A stretch of DNA of 64,000 bases from Nocardioides insulae DSM 17944 (GTDB taxonomy: Bacteria; Actinomycetota; Actinomycetes; Propionibacteriales; Nocardioidaceae), in assembly GCF_000422825.1 (NCBI RefSeq), contig NZ_KE383928.1, positions 124,001-188,000 of the forward strand. The letters run 5' to 3'. The notes beneath the pieces were generated by a model. The model was not told where the DNA came from, made no database searches, and worked only from the letters and a program-made list of their open reading frames with translations. The first letter of the stretch is position 1; each line of letters opens with the position of its first letter. The translations under genes and the position numbers were made by a program. Positions 44,405-53,086 of this stretch are shown one piece after another.

Positions 44405-45007
44405 GTGCCATATCTGCTGCGTGTCGAACTGCCCGACGTCCCGGGATCGCTGGGTCGGCTGGCCTCTGCCATCGGTGAGGCGGGCGGTGACATCGAGGCC
44501 ATCGAGATCGTCGAGAAGTCCCAGGGCATGGCCGTCGACGACGTACTCCTCGAGACCGCGCCGGGGGCGATGCCCGACTCCATCGTCTCCGCGTGCACGG
44601 AGTTGGAGGGGGTCCGGGTGATCTGGATCAGCCGGTACGCCGCGGGCGGCAACCTCTTCATGGACCTCGAGGCGGTCGAGGCCCTGACCGAGGAGCCGGA
44701 GGAGGCGATCGATCGTCTGGTCGAGGTCATCCCGCAGACCTTCCGGGCGGATTGGGCCGAGCTCGTCCATCGCGCCGACGGTGTGGTCTCCCGCAGCGAG
44801 TCGGCTCCCGATCTGCCGTTCGTGGAGATCGAGCGGGCGATTCGGCTCGATCTCGACGACGACCCGGACACGGTGGCCGCCGGTGCGCGGGTCGACGGCA
44901 ACACCATCGTCGTGATGGCGCGTCGCGGTGGCCCTGACTTCCTCGATTCCGAGCTCGCCCGGCTCGGCCACCTGGCCTCCCTGGCCGCCTCGATCGCGCG
45001 GCCGTGA
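44405..45007 (+). CDS. ACT-domain amino acid-binding protein
   Basis: 200 residues from GTG at 44405. The N-terminal ACT domain is clear: YLLRVELPDVPGSLGRLASAIGEAGGDIEAIEIVE (residues 3-37), with the ligand-binding glycine turn VPGSLGRLA. The remaining 120 residues form a helical and mixed region without a recognised fold and no catalytic domain is attached. It likely senses an amino acid. It is monocistronic and converges with the deazaflavin oxidoreductase gene across a hairpin. Confidence 0.82.
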   Translation: MPYLLRVELPDVPGSLGRLASAIGEAGGDIEAIEIVEKSQGMAVDDVLLETAPGAMPDSIVSACTELEGVRVIWISRYAAGGNLFMDLEAVEALTEEPEEAIDRLVEVIPQTFRADWAELVHRADGVVSRSESAPDLPFVEIERAIRLDLDDDPDTVAAGARVDGNTIVVMARRGGPDFLDSELARLGHLASLAASIARP

Positions 45008-45143
45008 CCGTCCGTCCCTGAACACCCCTCCCTCCTCGAGGGCAACGGTCGCAGGTTCCGGACGCCGGTTCCGGTCACCACGGGCGGGCCGGTGCGACGA
45101 GCGGCCGTCGGCTTGCGGCTGTGCCGGCTCGGGGCACGGCGGA

Positions 45144-45172
45144 CCGGGTCGTCGTGGTGTACGACGACCCGG
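45144..45172. terminator. Bidirectional terminator between convergent genes
   Basis: CCGGGTCGTCGT and ACGACGACCCGG form a perfect 12-bp stem with a 5-base loop between the ACT gene and the deazaflavin oxidoreductase gene. Confidence 0.82.
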
Positions 45173-45187
45173 TGGGGCGCGAAGGAG

Positions 45188-45631
45188 TCAGGCCACGGGT
45201 TCGAGCAGGAAGATCGGGATCTCGCGCTCGGTCTTCTTCTGGTATTCGCCGTACGTCGACCAGGTGGCGACGGCATGCTCCCACCAGTCGGCGCGCTCCG
45301 CGCCGGAGAGCAGCCGGGCGCGGTAGGTCTTCTTGACCGGGCCGTCCTGGAGTTCGACCTCGGGGTGGGCCACGAAGTTGTGATACCAGACCGGGTGCTC
45401 GTCGGCGCCGCCCTTGGACGCCACGGCGAGGTAGCTGCCGTCGCGCTCCACACGCATCAGCGGAGTCTTGCGGATCTTGCCGCTCTTGGCGCCGCGATTG
45501 GTGATGACGATGATCGGATCGTCGGTGCCGGGGAGGGTGTTCGCCTCGGCGCCGTCGCTCGCCTCGAACTTCTCGACCTGGTTGCGGACCCAATCCCAGC
45601 TGCTGGGTGCGTACTCGCCTTGAAGTGCCAT
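45188..45631 (-). CDS. Deazaflavin (F420)-dependent nitroreductase/oxidoreductase family protein
   Basis: 147 residues. The DDN-type fold is recognisable by PIIVITNRGAKSGKIRKTPLMRVERDGSYLAVASKGGADEHPVWYHN, the F420-binding and family-specific core. Members use reduced F420 to reduce nitro-imidazoles, quinones or enones in mycobacteria and relatives. ATG at 45631 lies after TTAGGAACGTT. It is divergent from menB with a 59-bp gap. It implies F420 synthesis in this organism. Confidence 0.9.
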   Translation of the reverse strand: MALQGEYAPSSWDWVRNQVEKFEASDGAEANTLPGTDDPIIVITNRGAKSGKIRKTPLMRVERDGSYLAVASKGGADEHPVWYHNFVAHPEVELQDGPVKKTYRARLLSGAERADWWEHAVATWSTYGEYQKKTEREIPIFLLEPVA

Positions 45632-45690
45632 AACGTTCCTAAGCCGAGGGGCCGGCCGTCTATTCCGGGCCGCGCGGTAGGTTGCGGCCC

Positions 45691-46635
45691 ATGAGCGCCA
45701 TCGACGGAGTCTCGGAGATCTTCGACGCGAGCCAGTGGGACGTCGTTCCCGGCTTCGAGGACCTCACCGACCTGACCTACCACCGGGCGAAGGCGCACGG
45801 CACCGTGCGGATCGCCTTCGACCGGCCGGACGTGCTCAACGCCTTCCGTCCCCACACCGTCGACGAGCTTCTCCGCACCCTCGAACACGCGCGTACCTCG
45901 GCCGACGTCGGCTGCGTGATACTCACCGGCAACGGCCCCAGCGCCAAGAACGGCAAGTGGGCCTTCTGCACCGGCGGTGACCAGCGCATCCGCGGCAAGG
46001 CCGGCTACCAGTACGAAGCCGTCGACGCCGGCACCGCCGACACCGGTGCCGAGGAGCCCAGCCCGATCGACAAGGCCAAGCTCGCCCGGCTGCACATCCT
46101 GGAGTGCCAGCGGCTGATCCGGTTCATGCCGAAGGTCGTCATCTGCGTCGTTCCCGGCTGGGCCGCCGGCGGCGGACACTCGCTGCACGTGGTCTGCGAC
46201 CTCACCCTCGCCTCGCGCGAACACGCCCGCTTCAAGCAGACCGACGCCGACGTGGGCTCCTTCGACGGCGGCTACGGCTCGGCGTACCTGGCGCGGCAGG
46301 TGGGCCAGAAGTTCGCTCGCGAGATCTTCTTCCTCGCCGAGGAGTACGACGCCGAGACGATGCACCGGATGGGTGCGGTCAATCGCGTCGTCGACCACGC
46401 CCAGTTGGAGGCCACCGCGCTGGACTGGGGGCGGATGATCAACGGCAAGAGCCCGACCGCGCAGCGGATGCTCAAGTACTCCTTCAACCTGCTCGACGAC
46501 GGCCTGGTCGGCCAGCAGCTCTTCGCCGGCGAGACCACCCGCCTCGCCTACATGACGGACGAGGCCCAGGAGGGTCGCGACCAGTTCCTCGAGAAGCGCG
46601 AGCCCGACTGGTCGCCGTACCCCTGGTACTACTGA
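45691..46635 (+). CDS. menB: 1,4-dihydroxy-2-naphthoyl-CoA synthase
   Basis: 314 residues from ATG at 45691. Crotonase fold with MenB-specific elements: RIAFDRPDVLNAFRPHTVDEL, WAFCTGGDQRIRGKAGYQY (oxyanion loop and the GGDQR signature), VPGWAAGGGHSLHVVCDLTLAS and the QTDADVGSFDGGYGSAYLARQVG region. It cyclises O-succinylbenzoyl-CoA in menaquinone synthesis. Other men genes are not in this window. Cytoplasmic. Confidence 0.95.
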   Translation: MSAIDGVSEIFDASQWDVVPGFEDLTDLTYHRAKAHGTVRIAFDRPDVLNAFRPHTVDELLRTLEHARTSADVGCVILTGNGPSAKNGKWAFCTGGDQRIRGKAGYQYEAVDAGTADTGAEEPSPIDKAKLARLHILECQRLIRFMPKVVICVVPGWAAGGGHSLHVVCDLTLASREHARFKQTDADVGSFDGGYGSAYLARQVGQKFAREIFFLAEEYDAETMHRMGAVNRVVDHAQLEATALDWGRMINGKSPTAQRMLKYSFNLLDDGLVGQQLFAGETTRLAYMTDEAQEGRDQFLEKREPDWSPYPWYY

Positions 46636-47092
46636 CGTTCGCGCGTTTGTGCAGGTCAGATCCTCTTTAGACGCAGCGTTGTGGCAGAGATGCGGCAAGA
46701 ATCGCGAGCGAGGCCGGCATTCGGGCAGACACGAGGCACGAACGCCGATATCTCCACGCGCCTGCGCTATGTCCTGTCGGGGCTCGAGGCATCGCTCTCC
46801 GAAGCGCTGGCCCGGTGGGCGATCGAGAACCAGACGGGATCGCGCAGGCGCGGGCACGCTACGACGAGCGGCGTCGGCCGTGCGTGAAGCGCCGACCATG
46901 GCACGGTCGCCGTTCTCCCGCATCACGACGCGATCAGGCGCCGGGCGATGGCGATGTCCTCGGCGAGGTGGTGGTCGTCGTCTCGCCCGAAGCCTGAGAC
47001 GGCCCTCTTCCCCAGCGCTGTCGGATAGGCGAGGATCGCTCCGCGGGCGTGCTCCCGCCTCACCGAACACCTGACTCGGAGGAAACGCCCGG
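46636..47092. other. Gene-poor spacer between menB and a membrane protein gene
   Basis: About 460 bp without a convincing gene. On the minus strand a frame ending at 46923 shows a protein-like C-terminus (YPTALGKRAVSGFGRDDDHHLAEDIAIARRLIAS region), but it lacks a credible start and runs through the facing promoter, so it looks like a decayed gene end. A fairly AT-balanced stretch at 46640-46680 may carry the menB end signal. No tRNA, repeat or mobile element boundary is seen. Confidence 0.4.
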
Positions 47093-47116
47093 ATGTCGTG
47101 GTTGTCATGGCAGTGA
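47093..47116 (+). CDS. Possible 7-residue leader peptide MSWLSWQ
   Basis: The best-placed ribosome binding site in this leader (GGAGG at 47079-47083) points to ATG at 47093, not to the membrane protein start. That frame encodes only MSWLSWQ, ends with TGA at 47114-47116 and overlaps the 5' end of the downstream gene in another frame. The two Trp codons recall attenuation leaders, but seven codons is very short and may be chance. Confidence 0.25.
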   Translation: MSWLSWQ

Positions 47117-47769
47117 CCGACTCGGGAGGGATCGGCTCGGCCGAGCGCCCGGGATCCTTGTGGTACCGGGTGCCGGTCGAACGGCGGGTGCTCGGTCTCG
47201 ACAAGCGAAGTCTCCCGTTCGCGGTGGTCGTCGTCGCGTTGTGGCTGTTGATGTACCTGCTGGTCCCGTGGATCAACGATCAGGTCACCGATGACGATGT
47301 GACGGTGGCCGGCGATCAGATGAAGGTGACCGACAGCCTGGCGATCACGCCGACCGCGGGCTGGAGCGTGGAGCTCGGGCTGCGCACCGACTCGACCTTC
47401 CCCTCCGATCCGGAGGAGGTCGTCCTGACCAAGGGCGGCGTCCAGCTCGTCGCGCAGGGAGACACGTTCGACGGCGACGCCAACGACCTGCTCGACCAGG
47501 TGAACCGACTGGACGAGGCACTCTCGCCGGGACCGTTCAACCCCTCGACCGATCGCACCACGATCACCACGGACTCCGGGATCACCGGCGTCGGGGAGAG
47601 CCTGCAGAGCGCCGGGACCGCGGGCCGGATCTATGCGTTCACCGCCGACGGCGAGGGCGTCGTGATCCAGGTGTCCGGTCCGGTGGAGCAGATGGACACG
47701 ATGGCGCGCGAGGTCACCCAGGTCGTGGAGAGCCTCGCTCCGATCGGCTCGTCGGGAGGCGACTCATGA
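47107..47769 (+). CDS. Single-pass membrane protein of unknown function
   Basis: 220 residues from ATG at 47107 (a GTG at 47098 is an alternative). About 37 cytoplasmic residues precede one membrane segment (SLPFAVVVVALWLLMYLLVPW), then an external domain of about 155 residues without Cys (SLAITPTAGWSVELGLRTDS ... GEGVVIQVSGPVEQMD). Its stop overlaps the PrsW gene by four bases, so it may be a partner or substrate of that intramembrane protease. No known family recognised. Confidence 0.75.
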   Translation: MAVTDSGGIGSAERPGSLWYRVPVERRVLGLDKRSLPFAVVVVALWLLMYLLVPWINDQVTDDDVTVAGDQMKVTDSLAITPTAGWSVELGLRTDSTFPSDPEEVVLTKGGVQLVAQGDTFDGDANDLLDQVNRLDEALSPGPFNPSTDRTTITTDSGITGVGESLQSAGTAGRIYAFTADGEGVVIQVSGPVEQMDTMAREVTQVVESLAPIGSSGGDS

Positions 47770-48968
47770 CCACCACCACGCAGGCCGCGGAGCTTGAGCA
47801 GGGTCGGCGCGATGCTCTGGACGCCACCGGATGGGGGCTGCCGTTCCGGTTCTGGCAGCCTCGCAACGCCTGCCTGTGGGTCTTCTTGTTGATCGTCCTG
47901 TTCGGAGTTCACCGTGCCGTGGGCGAGGTCTCCGCCCAGGTGGGCTACTTCCTGCCCGCGCTGGGACTCAGCGGCGGGATCGGCATCCTGTTCACGGTGG
48001 CGTGGTTGGTCTGGTTCCGCCACCTCGACAAGTTCGAGCACGAGCCGTGGTCGATGCTCGCCACGGCGTTCGTCTGGGGGGGAATGGCGGCGCCGTTCGC
48101 GATGGCGATCTATGCCAACACCTCGCTGAACTACCTGTACGGCAAGCTGTTCGGTCGCGACTTCGCCAACGACTGGGCGGCAGGTCTGTCCGCTCCGTTC
48201 ACCGAGGAGCTCGCCAAGGGGGCGGGCGTCCTGCTGCTCATCGGCCTGGCTCGCTACCTCGTCGTCACGGTCGCCGACGGGGTCATCCTCGGCGCGTTCG
48301 TGGGCCTGGGATTCCAGGCGCTCGAGGACTTCGTCTACTCCGGGCAGGGCGCGGCCGGCAGCTTCGGCTCCGACCAGATCGGTGAGAGCACCCACATGAT
48401 CGCGACCAGGGCGGCCTCGGACGTGATCTCCCATCCGCTATTCACCGCCCTCTTCGGTGCCGGCCTCATCTACCTGGTCGGCACTCGCGTCCAGCCGCGG
48501 CGGATCGGTCGTGGGCTCGGGTTGATCGCGGCCGCCATGCTCACGCACGGGCTGTGGGACAGCATGGTCGGGATCGGCGCCGGCAACGGCTTGCTGACCG
48601 AGTTGCTGATGCTCGGCGTCTCCGCTCTCGGTCTCACCGTGTTGTGGTGGGCCTTCGAGTGGGCCACCCGCCAGGCGGCGCCGTACGCCGCGGACGTGCT
48701 GGCGCCGGAGGTCGCCGATGGTGTGGTCGAGCAGGCCGAGGTGAACGCGCTCTTCGGCCGCAAGGCCCGCAAGACGTTCATCAAGGCAACAGTTGCCCGG
48801 GGCGAGGAGGGTGGCCAGCGGCGATCGTCGAGGCGCGAGCGGTGGCACCGACGCCGCCGGATCGCCGCGGTGCTCGATCTGAGCGCCGATCTGGCCCACA
48901 GCTACGGCAACGACTCACCCGAGGTGGCGCACTCGCGCGCCGAGGTGGTGCGGGTCCGTCAGCTCTGA
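47766..48968 (+). CDS. PrsW-family intramembrane metalloprotease
   Basis: 400 residues with about eight membrane segments. The PrsW motifs are visible: EELAKGAGVLLLIGLARYLV with the paired Glu and Lys, GAFVGLGFQALEDFVY, SHPLFTALFGAGLIYLVG and LTHGLWDSMVGIGAGNG with the presumed metal-ligand histidines. PrsW in Bacillus cleaves an anti-sigma factor; here the co-encoded single-pass membrane protein (four-base overlap) is the obvious candidate target. The C-terminal 80 residues are a basic cytoplasmic tail. Confidence 0.88.
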   Translation: MTTTTQAAELEQGRRDALDATGWGLPFRFWQPRNACLWVFLLIVLFGVHRAVGEVSAQVGYFLPALGLSGGIGILFTVAWLVWFRHLDKFEHEPWSMLATAFVWGGMAAPFAMAIYANTSLNYLYGKLFGRDFANDWAAGLSAPFTEELAKGAGVLLLIGLARYLVVTVADGVILGAFVGLGFQALEDFVYSGQGAAGSFGSDQIGESTHMIATRAASDVISHPLFTALFGAGLIYLVGTRVQPRRIGRGLGLIAAAMLTHGLWDSMVGIGAGNGLLTELLMLGVSALGLTVLWWAFEWATRQAAPYAADVLAPEVADGVVEQAEVNALFGRKARKTFIKATVARGEEGGQRRSSRRERWHRRRRIAAVLDLSADLAHSYGNDSPEVAHSRAEVVRVRQL

Positions 48969-48988
48969 CGGCGCTCCGCCTCCGGGGC

Positions 48989-49549
48989 TTACGGCTCCAG
49001 GGTGTATCCGAGCCCGCTGGTGGTGACCAGGTGCCGGGGGTGGGCCGGGTCCTGCTCGAGCTTGCGGCGCAGTTGGGCGGCGTACACGCGCAGGTAGTGC
49101 GTCTCCTTGGCGTACGCCGGCCCCCAGACGGTGGTGAGGATCTGCTCGCGGGGGACCAGCCTCCCGACGTTGCGGGCCAGCAGGTCGAGGAAGGCCCACT
49201 CGGTCGGGGTGAGGCGTACGTCGGCGCCGGCCCGGCTCACCCGCTTGCGGGCGAAGTCGATGACCAACTCACCGATCTCCAGGGTCGGGGTCGGCGGGCG
49301 AGGAGGAGTCCTGTCCGCGGCGTACGGCGGCGCGGAGCCGGGCCATCAGCTCGTTCATCGCGAACGGTTTGGTGACGTAGTCGTCGGCGCCGAGGTCGAG
49401 CGCCTGGATCTTGTCCTCTCCGTGCTGCCGGGCCGAGAGTACGACGACCGGCACCTGTGTCCACCCGCGCAGCCCCTGCAGTACCTCGGTGCCGTCGAGA
49501 TCGGGGAGGCCCAGGTCGAGCAGGACCACGTCCGGACCGGTCTCTGAGC
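48989..49549 (-). pseudogene. kdpE: kdpE remnant (5'-truncated and frameshifted response regulator)
   Basis: The C-terminal winged-helix of KdpE is intact at 48989-49267 (RLTPTEWAFLDLLARNVGRLV, HYLRVYAAQLRRKLEQDP, TSGLGYTLEP). The preceding receiver half lies in another frame that stops at 49269: [19 protein letters not shown] with the phospho-acceptor Asp and [22 protein letters not shown]. So a frameshift splits the two domains in the linker near 49270-49300. The first 45 or so receiver residues, including the acidic pair, are missing, and the remnant runs straight into half of kdpA. The product cannot be a functional regulator. Confidence 0.88.
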
Positions 49550-50353
49550 CCAGGCCATCGAGAACGGCAGCAGGAGGAGCAGCAGGATCTCCAAGAGGTT
49601 GGTGTAGGGGTTGGGGTTCTCGAAGGGGTGGGCGCTGTTGGCGTTGTAGAAGCCGCCGCCGTTGGTGCCCAGTTCCTTGATCGCCTCCTGGCTCGCGACC
49701 GGCCCGCCGGTGATCGCCTGGTGTCCACCGGTGAGCGTCGTGACGGTGTGCGGGTCGTGCAGGTTCTGCACCACGCCGGCGATGACCAGCAGCAGGGCCG
49801 CGACGAACGCGAAGGGCAGCAGCACGCGCAGGGTGGTGCGGATGAGGTCGACCCAGAAGTTGCCCACCCGTCCGCCGGATCGGCCGCGGACGAGTGCCCG
49901 CGCCAGGGCGGCGGCGACGCTGAGTCCGACCGCGGCGGAGACGAAGTTCTGTACCGCCAGGCCGCTCATCTGGTAGAGGTGGCCGGCGGCGGCCTCACCG
50001 GAGTACCACTGCCAGTTGGTGTTGGTGACGAAGGAGACCGCCGTGTTCCAGGCGCCGTCGGCCGGGAGCGCGCTCATCCCGGTGTCGAGCGGCAACCGGT
50101 TCTGCAGGCGGCCGAGCCCGTAGAGGAACAGCACGCCGATGAGGGAGAAGCCGAGCACCGAGAGGGCGTAGGAGCGCCAGTGCTGGTCGGCCTCCGGGTC
50201 GACCCGGAGGAGCCGGTACGCCGCCCGCTCGACGCGCAGGTGCCCGGTGCTCGTGTAGGTGTGGGCGAGCAGCCGCCCGACCAGCGGTACGGCGAGCGCC
50301 AGCAGCAGGGCGAGCAGGGCGATCTGCCCGGCGGCGGCGAGGGTCTCGCTCAT
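49550..50353 (-). pseudogene. kdpA: kdpA 5' half (truncated potassium-transporting ATPase A subunit)
   Basis: From ATG at 50353 the frame gives a good KdpA N-terminal half (about 268 of 550-560 residues), with the first two K+-filter loops ([14 protein letters not shown] and [22 protein letters not shown]). Homology stops at LLLLLLPFS near 49550, after which the frame runs out of phase through kdpE sequence to a stop at 49355. The third and fourth pore loops are absent, so it cannot form the K+ channel of the Kdp ATPase. Confidence 0.9.
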
Positions 50354-50514
50354 GGGCGGACCTCGTGCGGCGCAGGGTTGGCGGCCGGGTCGGCGCTCGT
50401 GGGGCCGGGGGATGCGTCCTCGGCGGGTGGCAGTCGCCGGTCGATGAGTCCGACCAGCAGCGCCAGTCCGGCGAAGCACGCCAGGGTCAGGAGCAGGAAG
50501 ACGATGTCGATCAC
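50350..50514 (-). CDS. kdpF: KdpF-like small membrane protein, orphaned from its complex
   Basis: 54 residues from GTG at 50514. The N-terminal half is the classic KdpF helix ([26 protein letters not shown]); KdpF is normally about 29 residues, and here a 24-residue Pro/Ala-rich tail ([20 protein letters not shown] region) follows. Its TGA overlaps the kdpA ATG by four bases. Since kdpA is truncated and kdpBC are missing, it has no complex to stabilise and may be a relic. Confidence 0.82.
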   Translation of the reverse strand: MIDIVFLLLTLACFAGLALLVGLIDRRLPPAEDASPGPTSADPAANPAPHEVRP

Positions 50515-50616
50515 GGGAGTGATCCAACGCCGCCCGGAGCGCGAGCGGCGGCGTCCTGACGGTTCCTTGACGGTCCCGCCGGCGGCCCTGATGCAACCCT
50601 GACCCGCGGCCGGTGC

Positions 50617-51618
50617 TCAGCCGAGGGCTGGGCCGGCCTCGGCCCGGAACACCTCCCGGTAGGCGTCATCGAGCAGGTCGGCATCGAGGTCGCTGACCAC
50701 CTCGTCGTCACCGTCGCCGATCCGGGTGAGCCGGCCCGGCTCGTCCACCAGGGCGACCGACCAGGTGCCCGAGACCGTCTCCCCGGCCTCCGGCACGGTG
50801 AGGTACGCCGCGGTGGCGAGGTCCCAGAACCGCGGGGTGGGGTACCCGGTCAGCACACCGATCCCGCCGACCACAGGGGCACGCATGCCCGCGGGCGAGC
50901 CGTCCGGCACCACCTCGTGCGGTACGACGGTGACGGGCACCGGCCCGCCGAGGACCGCTGCGAGCGAGTCCGGGTCGGCGGCGGCGTTCCACTCCCCGGC
51001 GAGGTCATCCTGTGGGGGGCCCTCCCGTACGCCGGTCATGGCGATGATCCGGTCGATCCGCGCGTACCCCGCCGGGTCGCCGGCGAGCAGCGCGGCCAGT
51101 TCGGTCGCCGGCCCGAGCGCGACCACCTGGAGGCGTGGCCGCTCCCGCGCCAGCCGGGCGATCAGCTCCGCCGGGGTCTCCTCGACGGGCTCGGCCGCCG
51201 TCACCGCCGGCTCACGGGTGAATCCGTTGTCCAGGACCGCTGCGCTCGCCCAGGACGCGGGGAAGGGGATGCCGTGGGGCCCACGTTCGGCGGTGCCGCA
51301 GGAGATCGGCACCGGGGCGGAGCCGACCGCGGTGACCAGGTCCTGAGCCAGGTCCACTCCCGTGGGACACGTGACCAGGCCGGTGCTCGGGACGGTCACC
51401 GCGAGCACCCGGACCCCGGGATGGCGCAGCAGGAAGGCGAGCGCCACCAGGTCGTCCGGTGCCAGGTCCGTGTCCACGACCACCTCGATCGCGTCCGCCT
51501 GCTTCGCAGCCGGGGCGGCGAGTCGGCCGGGCGGTCGGATCTCACCGTCGTTGTCGTAGGCCGCCGTACAACCGGTGCACAGCAGCAGTCCGACCAGCCC
51601 GGTGAGCAGCGTCCTCAT
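50617..51618 (-). CDS. Lipoprotein nucleoside hydrolase-like (IunH family) protein
   Basis: 333 residues. A lipoprotein signal ([17 protein letters not shown], Cys17) precedes an inosine-uridine nucleoside hydrolase fold. The calcium-binding N-terminal motif, usually DTDPGxDD, reads [16 protein letters not shown]; further landmarks are [17 protein letters not shown] and [13 protein letters not shown]. Ca2+-dependent cleavage of N-glycosidic bonds outside the membrane is predicted, with the altered DTDLAPDD leaving activity uncertain. It is the last gene of the sigma/ABC operon (four-base overlap), an unusual partner. Confidence 0.82.
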   Translation of the reverse strand: MRTLLTGLVGLLLCTGCTAAYDNDGEIRPPGRLAAPAAKQADAIEVVVDTDLAPDDLVALAFLLRHPGVRVLAVTVPSTGLVTCPTGVDLAQDLVTAVGSAPVPISCGTAERGPHGIPFPASWASAAVLDNGFTREPAVTAAEPVEETPAELIARLARERPRLQVVALGPATELAALLAGDPAGYARIDRIIAMTGVREGPPQDDLAGEWNAAADPDSLAAVLGGPVPVTVVPHEVVPDGSPAGMRAPVVGGIGVLTGYPTPRFWDLATAAYLTVPEAGETVSGTWSVALVDEPGRLTRIGDGDDEVVSDLDADLLDDAYREVFRAEAGPALG

Positions 51619-52538
51619 GAGGGGTACACCAGGAGTTGGGCGCCCACCGAGACCGCCGCCAGGACCGTTCCGCCCAGCACGAGTAGCCGGCGAGCCCGCC
51701 CGCCCGGCAACGCGAGGGCGAACACCAGGGCGCTCAGTCCCAGCAGCCACCCGGTATGCCACCAGGCCAGGGACTCCGAGACCACCAGTCGGGCCCAGTG
51801 GTCCTGGTACTCGCTCGGCGGCTCGAGCAGCCAGTGGCTTGGGAAGGTCAGCGGGTCGGTGCTCGCCGGGCCCACCTCGACGTACACGGGCTGGGTCTGG
51901 AGGATGGAGAACGCGGCGACCCCGGGGGCTGTGAAGGCCCACGCGGTGACCGTGACCGGGAGCCACCCGACCAGCAGGACGATGGCGGCCGTGACGCGGT
52001 GGCGTACGCGTCGCCCGACGGCGGCGCCGGCCGCGACGGCCAGCAGGGTGGCCGCGACCGGCTGGCTGAGCTCGGCCGCGGTGGGGTGGGCGTGCAGGGT
52101 GCGGCCGGGCTCGGTGCCGAGGTCCACCCCGCCGATCCACCAGATGTAGGCGGTCAGTCCGGTGGTGAACGCGAGGGTGAGCGCCACCGCGGGCCAGGCG
52201 CCCAGCGCGACGCCGAGGCAACGGTCGGTCGCGTCCACCGGCGCCCCCGAGGCGACGTCGGTCCGCTGGCGGTGGAAGCCGCCCGCGACGATCAGGCTGA
52301 CCGCGATGTAGCCGGCGGCCGGGAGGAGGAACCAGGCGCCGTACTTGTCGCCGTTCCACTCCGACGGCTGGAGCCACGACCGCACCATCGCAGCGGTCAG
52401 GACGACGGCCGCCAGCAGCCACGGACTGCGCAGGGTCCGGCGGGCCTCGGTCCGGGCGAGGGCGACCACCACCCGCCACCGGTTCGCCAGCGGGCTCTGG
52501 ACGACGGGCCGGGATGAGGCCGCGGCGAAGAGGGTCAT
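51615..52538 (-). CDS. Polytopic membrane protein of a sigma/ABC operon
   Basis: 307 residues from ATG at 52538. About seven membrane segments (for example WLLAAVVLTAAMV, YIAVSLIVAGGFH, AAIVLLVGWLPVTVTAWAF, RLLVLGGTVLAAVSVGAQLL) with one longer external loop (QTQPVYVEVGPASTDPLTFPSHWLLEPPSEYQDH). The N-terminal part before the first segment (RWRVVVALARTEARRTLRS) resembles ABC-2 permease starts. It is probably a permease half for the ATPase encoded upstream. Overlaps both neighbours by four bases. Confidence 0.75.
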   Translation of the reverse strand: MTLFAAASSRPVVQSPLANRWRVVVALARTEARRTLRSPWLLAAVVLTAAMVRSWLQPSEWNGDKYGAWFLLPAAGYIAVSLIVAGGFHRQRTDVASGAPVDATDRCLGVALGAWPAVALTLAFTTGLTAYIWWIGGVDLGTEPGRTLHAHPTAAELSQPVAATLLAVAAGAAVGRRVRHRVTAAIVLLVGWLPVTVTAWAFTAPGVAAFSILQTQPVYVEVGPASTDPLTFPSHWLLEPPSEYQDHWARLVVSESLAWWHTGWLLGLSALVFALALPGGRARRLLVLGGTVLAAVSVGAQLLVYPS

Positions 52539-53086
52539 CGGTGCCGTCCGGCGATCACGGCCAGCGCGGACACCGCCGCGACCGGCCACGGATGGGTGGA
52601 CCACACGTCCAGGCCGTCGACCACCCCGTCCAGGAGTTGGCTCGCGGTGACCCAGACGACGGGCAGAGCGGCCGCCAGCTGGGTGGCGCGGCCGGGTGGC
52701 AGCCAGGTGGCGAGCGCCAGGCCCGCCAGCGCCAACGCCACCGCTGCGGGAGCGAGGTCGGTGTCGACGGAGGTGGGGACGAGCGATTGCAGTACGACGA
52801 GCAGCGGGATGGCCAGGACGGCGACCAGCCCGAGCCGCAGCAGCCGACGTGCGAGCCGCGAGGTCGGGAGGGCGGCGAGCAGGGGGTCGGCGGGGTCGCG
52901 TAGGGCGGCGAGGGCACCGGACACCACGGCCGCCGCGGCCAGGACCGGGAGCCCGGAGGGTCGTTCCGAGAGGCCGCGGATGAGCAGCACGGCGCCGAGC
53001 CCGACCGCACCGGCGGCCAGCACCGGCGGCCAGGGGAGGGCGGCAGCGGTCGGTCGGGCGGCCTGGGTGAGGACCGACCGGTTCAT
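52535..53086 (-). CDS. Polytopic membrane protein of a sigma/ABC operon
   Basis: 183 residues from ATG at 53086, with five or six hydrophobic segments in sequence and almost no soluble part. No recognisable family. Its position between the ABC ATPase and the larger membrane protein, with four-base overlaps to both, suggests it is a subunit of the same transporter. Confidence 0.72.
   Translation of the reverse strand: MNRSVLTQAARPTAAALPWPPVLAAGAVGLGAVLLIRGLSERPSGLPVLAAAAVVSGALAALRDPADPLLAALPTSRLARRLLRLGLVAVLAIPLLVVLQSLVPTSVDTDLAPAAVALALAGLALATWLPPGRATQLAAALPVVWVTASQLLDGVVDGLDVWSTHPWPVAAVSALAVIAGRHR

Noticed and set aside
49540..49570. Insertion sequence or transposon at the kdp junction
   Set aside because: No terminal inverted repeats, target duplication or transposase; kdpA and kdpE sequences abut directly, so a simple deletion is the better explanation.
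50353..50596. Extended N-terminus for the kdpA frame upstream of 50353
   Set aside because: The upstream part is an out-of-frame reading of kdpF and the operon leader; ATG at 50353 overlapping the kdpF stop is the standard kdpFA junction.
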